Shown: in pieces, positions 21,577 to 31,097 of the stretch | Numbering within the stretch: position 1 is the first letter of the stretch | Layout of the letters: each line of letters starts with the position of its first letter | DNA from: Paramarasmius palmivorus | Lineage: Eukaryota; Basidiomycota; Agaricomycetes; Agaricales; Marasmiaceae | Assembly (NCBI GenBank): GCA_037176845.1 | Contig: JAYKXP010000065.1 | Location: 248,001-312,000 of the forward strand | Length of the DNA stretch: 64,000 bases | Reading direction: 5' to 3' | Notes under the pieces: generated by a model | What the model saw: only the letters and a program-made list of their open reading frames with translations | Told to the model about the DNA's origin: nothing | Databases searched by the model: none | Position numbers and translations under genes: made by a program

Positions 21577-23154
21577 CTAGTCTGACAATATATATTCGTC
21601 ATCTGGATCCGGATCCATTATTATTAACACCGACACATCGACCCGAAGTCCTTCATTTCTGAGATGCTGTAGAAGCTCAAGCTCGCTCGGGAGCTTCAGC
21701 TGCTCGCCGCGTCCCATCAACGCAACCTCGACAGACTGCAGTGAATCCACGCCGGCGCCCTTTGCGCGTTCATTCCACCTAGCAGAGACCATGTCTACCA
21801 GGGCCTGAGCGTCAAATTGAAGTAGCCGGGCGTGCAGAGTCAGATCTGCAAGCTTTGGTAAAATGATCGGCGTATTCTCATCTGGAGATAGAGAAAGACG
21901 TCGAAGGAAACCAGAAGTGATGATTCTGTTCAAGATGTGGCGTTGACCTGCGTCATCGATTGCTCGACCAAGGTCACGGATATAGAGTGTATGAAGGTTT
22001 GGCAAGAAAGAAAGGAAGTGGGCGATGTGGGTATCGGAGGCTGGCAAATCTTCGAGGTGTAAAGATGTGATGGTAGACGAAGATTGCAGAAACGTCCGCA
22101 CTGTGGGGATGTCGGTCTTCTTGTACCAATCATCGAGGTTGTGATCACGATAACGTTCGACCGATATTGAAAGCGAACAGAGTTGGGGAAGACGTAAGTG
22201 CTTGTACATGAACTCGACGTCCCCTCTCACATGAGCAATAACCTTGAGGGTCTTCACACTGGACGAGTCCACTGTTGCGCTAATCGTGGAGGAAGCGTAA
22301 GCTCCGACATTGTCAAGTGTCAAAGTTTCTACTCCAGAATATGTTTGCAGCGCCGGGATGGCCTTTTCAGAGTAGCACCGCCTTAACGTGAGGGCTTTGA
22401 GCTGGCTAAAGGGTGGATAAATATAATCCTCGTCTCCATAGTTGATGTCAAGAGACAGTAGGTTTGGAGCGGTGGTAAAGAGGTTGTTGGGTAACTCGGA
22501 GCCATCGAGTCGGAGACGCGCTAGGCGCGAGGCGTGTCCTTTGCACCACAGGGTGTTACGCTGGAACCCAATGATTCGAACGTCGAACCAACGGGACGAC
22601 GCATTCGCGAGTACTTCCAAAGTACGGGCTTCGGATGGATGTTCAACAAGATACGAATCACTGAGCTCGATACTCAATGGAGAACTCCGTGAACGGTCCA
22701 TGAATGCCTTCACGATGCGAGGTAGTCGATAGTCGTCTGCATACCATCTTCTGAAGTCAATGGAAAAAGATGACCATATCTTCGGTGTAGACAGTGAAAC
22801 CTGCCTCCATCGATGACAAACTTTTGAAAGGATCAAGGCTGGAGAATCGACGACTGGGTGAACTACATTTTCGTGGCAGCAAAATTCGAAAATGGATGCC
22901 AGGATTTCGGTAGGTACGTCGTCGACGGGTGCTAGCAGTGACTGACATCTTCCAATCGTTCTCTGGAGCTTGGCGCGTTGGTCGATGAGCTTTGCGATGT
23001 GGGTTTCGCAGACCTCGAGGTCTTTCTGCGCGTCGCGCAGGTGTAAGGAAAGGGTGTGTTTGTCGAAAGTCGATAAGGGCCGAGAAAACTCCCTAAGAGC
23101 TTCTATGTTCTCGGAAGATAGGGCTTCTATCAAGATCGTGTTCGTTGGTGCCAT
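21577..23154 (-). CDS. F-box/LRR-like protein, tandem copy A
   Basis: A single exon of 525 residues starting MAPTNTILIEALSSENIEAL. An N-terminal helical region (HLRDAQKDLEVCETHIAKLI) is followed by the F-box-like segment VDDVPTEILASIFEFCCHEN and VCHRWRQVSLSTPKIW at about residues 75-135. Leucine-rich repeats follow. It is the most diverged member of three tandem copies in the same orientation (A, B, C). The likely function is an SCF-type ubiquitin ligase adaptor with unknown target. The 354-base spacer to copy B is closely similar to the spacer between B and C, which shows the array grew by duplication of a unit of about 1.95 kb. Confidence 0.82.
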   Translation of the reverse strand: MAPTNTILIEALSSENIEALREFSRPLSTFDKHTLSLHLRDAQKDLEVCETHIAKLIDQRAKLQRTIGRCQSLLAPVDDVPTEILASIFEFCCHENVVHPVVDSPALILSKVCHRWRQVSLSTPKIWSSFSIDFRRWYADDYRLPRIVKAFMDRSRSSPLSIELSDSYLVEHPSEARTLEVLANASSRWFDVRIIGFQRNTLWCKGHASRLARLRLDGSELPNNLFTTAPNLLSLDINYGDEDYIYPPFSQLKALTLRRCYSEKAIPALQTYSGVETLTLDNVGAYASSTISATVDSSSVKTLKVIAHVRGDVEFMYKHLRLPQLCSLSISVERYRDHNLDDWYKKTDIPTVRTFLQSSSTITSLHLEDLPASDTHIAHFLSFLPNLHTLYIRDLGRAIDDAGQRHILNRIITSGFLRRLSLSPDENTPIILPKLADLTLHARLLQFDAQALVDMVSARWNERAKGAGVDSLQSVEVALMGRGEQLKLPSELELLQHLRNEGLRVDVSVLIIMDPDPDDEYILSD

Positions 23155-23508
23155 AGCAGCAGACGGGCTCTCCTGAAGGTCCTTGAGACGGGAACTTGGT
23201 CATCGAAATTTCCGACGTACTTTTGAAAACTCTCTTTCTTAATTCTATGTTCGCGTCCTATGTCGTGCCTACGGAGCCAGTTGATTGAGACTTGTGTAGG
23301 GTTCGCAGAAAAGAAGACAGGGCGAGGATAAGGACGTCCAACAAAATCGCTTCCAGCCGACAGTCCAATATTCACCTTTTCTCACGGTAACGAGGGCAGT
23401 CAAGAGGATGGAATCATTTCGAGCAGGATTCAGAAATTAAGTACTTAGATATCTATGTGTGTACAGCGCAATTGACAACATTCAAAGGTATCATAAAGAA
23501 GGGTAGAA
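23155..23508. repeat. duplicated intergenic spacer, first copy
   Basis: The 354-base spacer upstream of F-box copy A and downstream of copy B. It aligns along nearly its whole length with 25135-25498, sharing long runs such as TCTCTTTCTTAATTCTATG and CACCTTTTCTCACGGTAACG. It must carry the promoter of copy A. Confidence 0.8.
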
Positions 23509-25134
23509 TTAACCATCATCACTAGCTTCGCTCTCTGAATCCGAGTCCAAAGACGCAGTCACCTTGACCCGAAGTCCTTCATCCTTCAGACGATGCAGCA
23601 GCTCAAGCTCACCCGGTAGCTCAAGCTGCTCACCGCTTCCCACCAGAACAATCTCTACAGAACGCAGAGAGCCCACAACGGCGACCTTCCCGTGTCCGCT
23701 TTCCGGGATCCACCTTAGTGAGACCATGTCCACTAAGGCCTGAGCATCGAACAAGTCCAGGCGGGCGTGCAGAGTCAAATCTGCAAGCTTAGGAACGATG
23801 ATAGGCGTGTTTTCATCCGATGGTGGTGATGGAGAGAGACATCCGAAGAAGGCGGAAGTAATGGTTCTATTCGAGATGCATCGTTGACCTCCAGGGCCAT
23901 CCGTTACTTGGCCAAGGTCGTGGATGGAAAGAGTTTGCAGGTTTGGTAAGGAGGAAAGGAAGCCGATGATGTGGGCGTCGGAGGCCGGTAAGTTTTCAAT
24001 GTGTAAAGCTGTGACAGAGGAGGCAGATTGTAAAAAGGTTTGCATTGTGGATGCATGAGCAACCCATTCACGCCAATTCCGTTCCTCGTTGTAATCAATT
24101 ACGCAGAAATCAGTATAACGTTCGACAGATATTGAGAGAGACTGGAGTTGGGGAAGACGCAGGTGCTGGTATATGAACAAGAAATCGTCCCCATTATGGG
24201 CAACGACCTTGAGGTTCTTCACCCAAGGCATTTCCACCTGCGGCACCTCCCGTTCGTCACTGTAATCACCAACATTGTCTAGTCCCAGAGTTTCTAGAGT
24301 TATTACTCTGGAATATGTCTGTAGCATCGAAATTGCAGTGTCAGCGAAGCACTCCCGAATTGTGAGGGCTTTGAGCTGTTTGCATGGAGAATGGGCTCTG
24401 CCTGAACGAGGACCGATATCAAGAGACAGTAGGTTTGGGGCAATCGTAGAAAGGTCGCTAGGTAATTCGCCTGTGTCAAGTCGGAGGTGCGCCAAACACT
24501 GGGCGTACTCTCCGAACAGGTCGGAAACCCTGTCCCACAAAGTGGTACTGCAAACACCGACATTGAACCAACGAAATGAAGCTTTTGCGAGTACTTCCAA
24601 AGTACGGACCACAGTTGGGTGATCGAGGAAGTAATCATCTTCGAGCTTGATGCTCAACGGAGAGCTCCGGGAACGGTCCACGAATGCCTTCACGATGCGA
24701 GGTAGTCGATAGTCATCTACATCCCACCTTTCGAAGTGAACAGAAAAAGATGACCATATTTTCGGTGTAGACAGTGCAACCTGCCTCCATCGATGACAGA
24801 CTTTTGAAAGGATCAAGGCCGAGGAATCGACGACTGGGTGAAATACGTTTTTGTGGCAACAAGACTCGAAAATGGATGCCAGGATTTCGGTGGGTACGTC
24901 ATTGACGGGGGCTAGCAGTGACTGACATCTTCCGATCGTTCTCTGGAGTTTGGCGCGTTGGTCGATGAGCTTTGCGATGTGGGTTTCGCAGACCTCGAGG
25001 TCTTTCTGCGCGTCGCGCAGGTGTAAGGAAAGGGTGTGTTTGTCGAAAGCCGATAAGGGTCGAGGAAGCTCCCTAAAAGCCTCTATGTTCTCGGAAGATA
25101 AGGCCTCCATCGAGATCGTGTTTATTGGTGCCAT
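23509..25134 (-). CDS. F-box/LRR-like protein, tandem copy B
   Basis: A single exon of about 541 residues. I place the start at 25134 (MAPINTISMEALSSENIEAF), homologous to the start of copy A; the frame is open to another ATG at 25188, but the extra residues come from the duplicated spacer, which is out of frame in copy A. The architecture is the same as copy A: helical N-terminus, F-box-like VNDVPTEILASIFESC with VCHRWRQVALSTPKIW, then leucine-rich repeats. It ends in an acidic tail. It is very close to copy C through most of its length, including the segment SASSVTALHIENLPASDAHI. Confidence 0.82.
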   Translation of the reverse strand: MAPINTISMEALSSENIEAFRELPRPLSAFDKHTLSLHLRDAQKDLEVCETHIAKLIDQRAKLQRTIGRCQSLLAPVNDVPTEILASIFESCCHKNVFHPVVDSSALILSKVCHRWRQVALSTPKIWSSFSVHFERWDVDDYRLPRIVKAFVDRSRSSPLSIKLEDDYFLDHPTVVRTLEVLAKASFRWFNVGVCSTTLWDRVSDLFGEYAQCLAHLRLDTGELPSDLSTIAPNLLSLDIGPRSGRAHSPCKQLKALTIRECFADTAISMLQTYSRVITLETLGLDNVGDYSDEREVPQVEMPWVKNLKVVAHNGDDFLFIYQHLRLPQLQSLSISVERYTDFCVIDYNEERNWREWVAHASTMQTFLQSASSVTALHIENLPASDAHIIGFLSSLPNLQTLSIHDLGQVTDGPGGQRCISNRTITSAFFGCLSPSPPSDENTPIIVPKLADLTLHARLDLFDAQALVDMVSLRWIPESGHGKVAVVGSLRSVEIVLVGSGEQLELPGELELLHRLKDEGLRVKVTASLDSDSESEASDDG

Positions 25135-25498
25135 AGCGCAGCAGACGGACTCTCCTGAAGGTCCTTGAGACGGGAACTTGGTCATCAAAATTTCCGACGT
25201 ACTTTCGAAAACTCTCTTTCTTAATTCTATGTTCGCGTCCTATGTCGTGCCTACGGAGCCAATCGATCGAGACCTGCGTAGGGTTCGCAGAAAAGAAGAC
25301 AGGGCGAGGGTAACTTGAAGGACGTCCAACAAAATCGCTTGCAGCCGGCAGTCCAACATTCACCTTTTCTCACGGTAACGAGGGCAGTCAAGAGGACGGA
25401 ATCATCTCGAGCAGGAAATATTCAGAAAACAGGTAAATATCTATGTATATGTACAGCGCAATTGGCAACAGTCAAAGGTACCATAAGGAAGGGTAAAA
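25135..25498. repeat. duplicated intergenic spacer, second copy
   Basis: The 364-base spacer between F-box copies B and C, closely similar to 23155-23508 apart from a few small indels. With the genes it defines a tandem repeat unit; the 3' ends of B and C are 1,990 bases apart and those of A and B 1,932 bases apart. Confidence 0.8.
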
Positions 25499-27130
25499 TT
25501 AACCATCATCACTAGCTTCGCTCTCGCAATCCGAGTCCAATGACGCAGACACCTTGACCCGAAGTCCTTCATCCCTCAGACAATGCAGCAGCTCAAGCTC
25601 ACCCGGTAGCTCAAGCTGCTCACCACGTCCTACCAAAACAAGCTCTACAGAACGCAGAGAACCCACAACGGCGACCTTCCCGTGTCCGCTTTCCGGGATC
25701 CACCTTAGTGAGACCATGTCCACTAAGGCCTGAGCATCGAACAAGTCCAGGCGGGCGTGCAGAGTCAAATCTGCAAGCTTAGGAACGAGGATAGGCGTGT
25801 CTTCGTCAGATGATGGTGATGGAGAGAGACATCCAAAGAAGGCGGAAGTAATGGTTCTATTTGAGATGCATCGTTGACCTCCAGGGCCATCAGTTACTTG
25901 GCCAAGGTCGTGGATGGAAAGAGTTTGCAGGTTTGGTAAGGATGAAAGGAAGCCGATGATGTGAGCGTCGGAGGCCGGTAAGTTTTCAATGTGTAAAGCT
26001 GTGACAGAGGAGGCAGATTGTAAAAAGGTTTGCATCGTGGATGCATGAGCAACCCATTCACGCCAATTCCATTCCTTGTTGTAATCAATTACGCCGAAAT
26101 CAGTATAACGTTCGACAGATATCGAGAGAGACTGGAGTTGTGGAAGACGCAGGTGCTCGTACATGAACGAGAAATCGTCTCCATCATGAGCAATGACCTT
26201 GAGGTTCTTCACCCAAGGCATTTCCACCTGTGGCACCTCCCATTCCTCCCATTGGCCATCGTAATCACCAACATTGTCTAGTCCCAGAGTTTCTAGAGTT
26301 ATTACTCTGGAATATATCTGTAGCATTGAAATTGCAGTATCAGCGAAGCACCCCCGAATTGTGAGGGCTTTGAGCTGCTTGCATGGAGAATGGGCTCTGC
26401 CTGAACGAAGACCGATATCAAGAGACAGCAGGTTTGGAGCAATCGTAGAAAGGTTGCTAGGTAATTCGCCTGTGTCAAGTCGGACGTGCATCAAACACGG
26501 GGCATACTCTCCGAACAGGCCGGAAACCCTGTCCCACAAAGTGGTACTGCAAAAACCGACATTGAACCAACGAAATGAAGCTCTTGCGAGTACTTCCAAA
26601 GTACGGACCACAGTTGGGTGATCGAGGAAGTATTCATCTTTGAGCTTGATGCTCAACGGAGAGCTCCGGGAACGGTCCACGAATGCCCTCACGATGCGGG
26701 ATAGCCGATTGTCTGTACCCCATCTTTCGAAGTCAACAGACAAAGATGACCATATCTTTGGTGTAGACAGTGCAACCTGCCTCCATCGATGACAGACTTT
26801 TGAAAGGATCAAGGCCGAGGAATCGACGGCTGGGTGGACTACATTTTCGTGGCAGCAAAACTCGAAAATGGATGCCAGTATTTCGGTAGGTACGTCATTG
26901 ACGGGGGCTAGCAGTGACTGACATCTTCCGATCGTTCTCTGGAGTTTGGCGCGTTGGTCAATGAGCTTTGCGATGTGGGTTTCGCAGACCTCGAGGTCTT
27001 TCTGCACGTCCCATAGGTGTAAGGAAAGGGCTTGTTTGTCGAAAGTCGACAAGGGTCGAGGGAGCTCTCTGAAAGGTTCTATGTTCTCGGAAGATAAGGC
27101 CCCCATCAAGGTCGTGTTCATTGGTGGCAT
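25499..27130 (-). CDS. F-box/LRR-like protein, tandem copy C
   Basis: A single exon of about 543 residues, starting MPPMNTTLMGALSSENIEPF at 27130, the first in-frame ATG; the open frame upstream lacks one. F-box-like VNDVPTEILASIFEFCCHEN and VCHRWRQVALSTPKIW are followed by leucine-rich repeats. It is nearly identical to copy B over most of its length. Differences include GQWEEWEVP where B has a shorter segment. The region above its start codon differs from the spacer above A and B, so copy C has its own promoter and marks the right edge of the tandem array. It is divergent to the FunK1 gene. Confidence 0.82.
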   Translation of the reverse strand: MPPMNTTLMGALSSENIEPFRELPRPLSTFDKQALSLHLWDVQKDLEVCETHIAKLIDQRAKLQRTIGRCQSLLAPVNDVPTEILASIFEFCCHENVVHPAVDSSALILSKVCHRWRQVALSTPKIWSSLSVDFERWGTDNRLSRIVRAFVDRSRSSPLSIKLKDEYFLDHPTVVRTLEVLARASFRWFNVGFCSTTLWDRVSGLFGEYAPCLMHVRLDTGELPSNLSTIAPNLLSLDIGLRSGRAHSPCKQLKALTIRGCFADTAISMLQIYSRVITLETLGLDNVGDYDGQWEEWEVPQVEMPWVKNLKVIAHDGDDFSFMYEHLRLPQLQSLSISVERYTDFGVIDYNKEWNWREWVAHASTMQTFLQSASSVTALHIENLPASDAHIIGFLSSLPNLQTLSIHDLGQVTDGPGGQRCISNRTITSAFFGCLSPSPSSDEDTPILVPKLADLTLHARLDLFDAQALVDMVSLRWIPESGHGKVAVVGSLRSVELVLVGRGEQLELPGELELLHCLRDEGLRVKVSASLDSDCESEASDDG

Positions 27131-27488
27131 GGTGCAGTACCGATTCTGAGGAACCTTGAAAGTTGAGACGGGAGGTTGAACTGCATATCTGGAAAGCACG
27201 CACTATAACAATTCTGTCCCAACCCTACGCCTGCGCCTTCTATCGTAGATAGCAGCCTATACGATAGGCACTATAATGGAGCCCAATTGCAAGACTCTAG
27301 AGCTCTAGACTGAGGCCTGAATGGAGGAGGGCAAGGTAACCCTAGTTTCTCACGCTGGAGTTGCCGTACATCACAATCGAAACTCAAAGATTTGACTCTT
27401 GACCGACTCTTGACTCTCGTACCTTGCTCGTACCTACATCCTTCAGGGTTCATCATTGCCCTCCCCAGAACCAGGCTCTTTTTATCGT
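27131..27488. other. divergent promoter region, F-box copy C / FunK1
   Basis: A 358-base region between divergent starts. It contains two short direct CTAGA-type repeats near 27296-27310 and no gene. Confidence 0.4.
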
Positions 27489-29031
27489 ATGGATTCTCCT
27501 GGAGATAGCGCAGTAGAGCCCACCCTTGGCAGTACACGTACACCTTATCTAGATTTTATCTTTCGAAACGTCGTCAAGAACGCCCACAAAGACTCTACTA
27601 TCCCAAATTTGCACTGCGATATAGAACTCCAAAGAAGGGTGCAGGTAGAACCATCATTGGTGTCGACCGTCTTACACGAGGCCTTGTTGACTATTGCACG
27701 GTCAGACGAATACAATAGGCTACTTGGGAAATACTACTATGCGCCGATGAAGGACTCGGACGAAGTGGAACGCTACCCTCCGTTTGTGGCGCTGTTCGAC
27801 CATGCTATCACCGAGATGACCAGAATGGGCCTCACGAAGAGCGAGTCGGGCTTTGGATTCAGTATTTCTCGTCTGCCGAAGAGCATTCGTCACCCCAAGG
27901 CATATAGATGTCCAGACGCCGCTGAGGTGACCGCAGCAGCCCTAGGTCTCAGTCGAATCCAATGCCAAAAACCACCAGAGGAAGAAGGTACGCATGAAAT
28001 TTTACATTGCTTCCCAACATACTCTAACGCAACGCTGCCTTCCTTTACAGCCGAATCTCGAGCAACTACGGATGGCAAGCACGGCGATCCCTCGCTCTAT
28101 CCCTCCAATAACACGGTAATAATTGGAACCAAGCGGAGTTTCCACGCATCGATGGGCAATATTGACAATGTTAACGTGAAGCGAGCCAGAGTCGATGCTG
28201 AGCAACCCACATGCGCGGGATCACAGGCTCACTGTCTTCGATCTGACCATCTGGAATTTGCCTCTTTGTTTGTGCTGGATTGCGAGACGCGGGAGGCTAG
28301 ACATATAGTTATGGAGCGGTTCTATCCGATCACAGACCTTACAGACTCTGTAACGTTTCTGGGTGCGTTCAAAGACACTGTCAAAGGTAAGTACTACGTC
28401 CAATTTCCTGTAGCACTAATTCCAGCAACTGATCAACTTACCTGTAGCCCACCAATGGCTTGTTCAGCACCCCAAAATCTTACATCGCGACATCAGTGCG
28501 AGCAACTTGATGGTTCGATATAGTACCAACGAGAAGGTTTTCGGCGTTCTCAAAGACCTCGATCTTGCGTGTTACATTGACAAAGATGATGCATCCGTGC
28601 CACAGCATCGTACTGGCACGAAGCCATTCATTGCCATGCACCTCATGAATCAGGTCCGGGACGAAGGGACACACTACACCAGCTATGACCTTGAGTCGTT
28701 TGTGTATGTATTTGCCTGGATTTTGGGTCGTTACGAAGATGGAAGGCGGGTTGACGATCCTCCATACACTGAATGGACAAAGGAAACCTGGCAAACCGGT
28801 GGGATGTTTAGACGTGGATGGTTATTTGGCTCAACACGACACACCACCGTGACATCGACCTATGCGTCACTGCGAGGTGTTTTAGTAGCTCTCGCAGCTT
28901 TGCTTCGTGGTGGCATAATCGCTCAAGTGAAGCAGGCAATGTATAATCAAGGCTGGTTTGACCAGGACACTTTAGGCGGACATTTCACATACACGAAGTT
29001 TTTCCAAGTTCTTGACCAAGGCTTATTATAA
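27489..29031 (+). CDS. FunK1-type protein kinase, N-lobe not recognisable
   Basis: Exons 27489-27987, 28051-28386 and 28448-29031 join in phase to give 472 residues. The C-lobe of a fungal FunK1 kinase is clear: ILHRDISASNLMVRY (HRD catalytic loop), VLKDLDLACYID (DLD in place of DFG), RTGTKPFIAMHLM (activation segment) and YDLESFVYVFAWIL. The hinge-like region HIVMERFYPITDLTDSV precedes it. Between the N-terminal helical domain and the hinge I find no glycine-rich loop or clear catalytic lysine, and the introns are too short (63 and 61 bases) to hide it. It may be a pseudokinase or a degraded copy. It lies inside the F-box cluster on the opposite strand. Confidence 0.75.
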
Positions 29032-29172
29032 TCCATCTACCACTACATTGTGTGTCCCTCCACATTTTTCGTTCGCTGATTGTAGCTGTGCCCTATATCT
29101 TGTTACTGGTCGTCACGTTGAGCGCTTCAAACCATTGCTAGGGGAAAATACAATGGTTACATACAACAAAAA

Positions 29173-30732
29173 CTAAGATGTATTTCTACATTTAGAAACC
29201 TTGACTCCCAACCCTGCGTCCTTGAGAGGCTTCATCAATGCAAAGTCTCTGGGTAGATCTCCATGCCCTCGTAATTGTACCTCAACTGTTTTTAACGAAA
29301 CAACTCCAGCTATGGACGGGTTCAACCTGGAAGCTGCCATGTCTATCAGTGATACAGTGTCGAAACGATCGAGTTGCGCATGAAGGGTCAGATATGTCAG
29401 CCGGGGGATAATGACAGCTGGGTTCGAGTCCGTCGCCAAGAGACGTCGCAGGAACGAGGTGGTGACCGTCCGGTTCACGATCCAACGATAACCCAAATCA
29501 AAGGTCTGTTGACCTATATCTCCAATGAGTAGATCCTGGAGCATTGGTGTTAAGGAGAGCATGGCCAGAACCTGAGAATCTGAAGCCGGCAGATTCTGAA
29601 GATGCAATGTTGTGATACAGGGCGATTGGTGAAAGAATGTCTGAATCATGGGTTTTTCGTCCCACATTGGCCACGACGACTTTTCAGGATGGGGCCTCCC
29701 AATCGAGATTTTCAGACACGTCATCTGAGGAAGTATCAGATGCCGAAAAGGAAACAAGGCATCGCTACTATCTCCAGTCGTAACCTTGAGCGTCTTCAAG
29801 ACAGGCATCTTGGTCTGCAAATTGTGTGAAGGATCATCGGTGCCGACATAGCCTCCAATATCGGTGAGTTCCAGCGTCTCCACACGAGAACAACGTTGTA
29901 GCTGTGGAACAGCATGCTGGGCAAAGCTTGTCGTCATCCTCAAGTCCGTTAATTGCTTGAGGGGAAGGTTCATGTACAAGTCTTGTGAAGGACTGTAGAT
30001 GACGGAAGAGAGAGAAGGCATGTCCACGCGTGGCCAAGGGATTTCGCTCGTCCCGGCATTGAGGTACGTCAGGTTAGGAACGCGTTCTCTGACAGCAGCG
30101 AAGATGTCGTTTCGCACGATGCAGGGATGAGCATCTGAGGAATCGAGTTCGAGCCAACGAGTTGAGTGTGCGGTAAGAATCTCCAACGTAGGCTCCATAA
30201 TGTACAAGCTAGAGGAAGAAGCACCTCCGCTTAGCTTGATCCTCAACGGGACCGTGTCAGACCGCTTCATGAACAGTCGAGCAATACGAGGGAGCTTGTA
30301 GTTGGAAAAATCCGTTTTCCACCACGAAAAGTCGATGTGTATGGATGACCATAGTCGTGGAGATGATAAAACAATACGTCGCCATCCATGAGATACCTGC
30401 GAGACGGCTGAGACAGCTGGAATGCCATCTGGACGCAGCGCATTCCTTTCACAATGATGTTCGAATCCGGAGCACAAGAGTTCGGGTGGAAGGGAATTGA
30501 TGGGTGAAAGCAACGATTTAGACCTCTCCACTTGTCTAAGAAGCCTCTCGCGCCGGGCAAGGAGTATGGCAATTTGGATTTCGCAATCTTCAAGCTCGTG
30601 CTCCGCATCTCTGAGGTGGCTAGTAACAATATTCCTTTCGGATGGTGTATGCTGAAGTACCAGTCTTCTGAGAGCTAATTTATCGATAGATGATAAGGCC
30701 TCGAGTAACACATGTTGTCTAGTTTTTGTCAT
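29173..30732 (-). CDS. F-box/LRR-like protein, distant paralogue of A-C
   Basis: A single exon of about 519 residues starting MTKTRQHVLLEALSSIDKLA at 30732. The architecture is that of copies A-C: helical N-terminus (HLRDAEHELEDCEIQIAILL), F-box-like INSLPPELLCSGFEHHCERN with VSHGWRRIVLSSPRLWSS, then leucine-rich repeats. It shares with copies A-C the motif LHLQNLPASDSQVLAML (LHIENLPASDAHII in B). Sequence divergence is much larger than within A-C, so it is an older duplicate separated by the FunK1 gene. A substrate adaptor of an SCF ligase is the likely role. Confidence 0.8.
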   Translation of the reverse strand: MTKTRQHVLLEALSSIDKLALRRLVLQHTPSERNIVTSHLRDAEHELEDCEIQIAILLARRERLLRQVERSKSLLSPINSLPPELLCSGFEHHCERNALRPDGIPAVSAVSQVSHGWRRIVLSSPRLWSSIHIDFSWWKTDFSNYKLPRIARLFMKRSDTVPLRIKLSGGASSSSLYIMEPTLEILTAHSTRWLELDSSDAHPCIVRNDIFAAVRERVPNLTYLNAGTSEIPWPRVDMPSLSSVIYSPSQDLYMNLPLKQLTDLRMTTSFAQHAVPQLQRCSRVETLELTDIGGYVGTDDPSHNLQTKMPVLKTLKVTTGDSSDALFPFRHLILPQMTCLKISIGRPHPEKSSWPMWDEKPMIQTFFHQSPCITTLHLQNLPASDSQVLAMLSLTPMLQDLLIGDIGQQTFDLGYRWIVNRTVTTSFLRRLLATDSNPAVIIPRLTYLTLHAQLDRFDTVSLIDMAASRLNPSIAGVVSLKTVEVQLRGHGDLPRDFALMKPLKDAGLGVKVSKCRNTS

Positions 30733-31097
30733 TGTAGTAGGTTGCGTCGCCTTCTGGAATAAAAGTAAGCATAAGCAGTCAACACAAAACACGGAAGTCA
30801 AGTGGCGAATACCTATTTTTAACGCCCTTGTCTCCTTCCTTAACTCTAGTGTAGTCTCCCCTAGGCAGACTCAATCGCTCGCAAGCTGCTCTAGTGGTCC
30901 TGAGGAAAACACTCAGATCTCTCAGACCGGGGAATCCGAACGGGGACATTCCCACGCATCATTTGTTCAACAATAAAAGTTTGAGTTCCCAAGGCTCTTT
31001 TTTGGGGAAATAGACACGATTCATATTTGGTCAAATGATTAAAAAACGAAGTTTGTACAGAAAACAAGCTTAGACAAGCAGAAAGAGATTTTACAAC
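30733..31097. other. intergenic, no gene seen
   Basis: A 365-base region holding the promoter of the fourth F-box gene and the 3' flank of the tyrosinase gene. A/T-rich runs near 31040-31075 would suit a polyadenylation region for the tyrosinase on the minus strand. Confidence 0.4.

Noticed and set aside
25135..25188. N-terminal extension of F-box copy B from an ATG at 25188
   Set aside because: The extension is duplicated spacer that is out of frame in copy A; the shared MAP start at 25134 is more credible.
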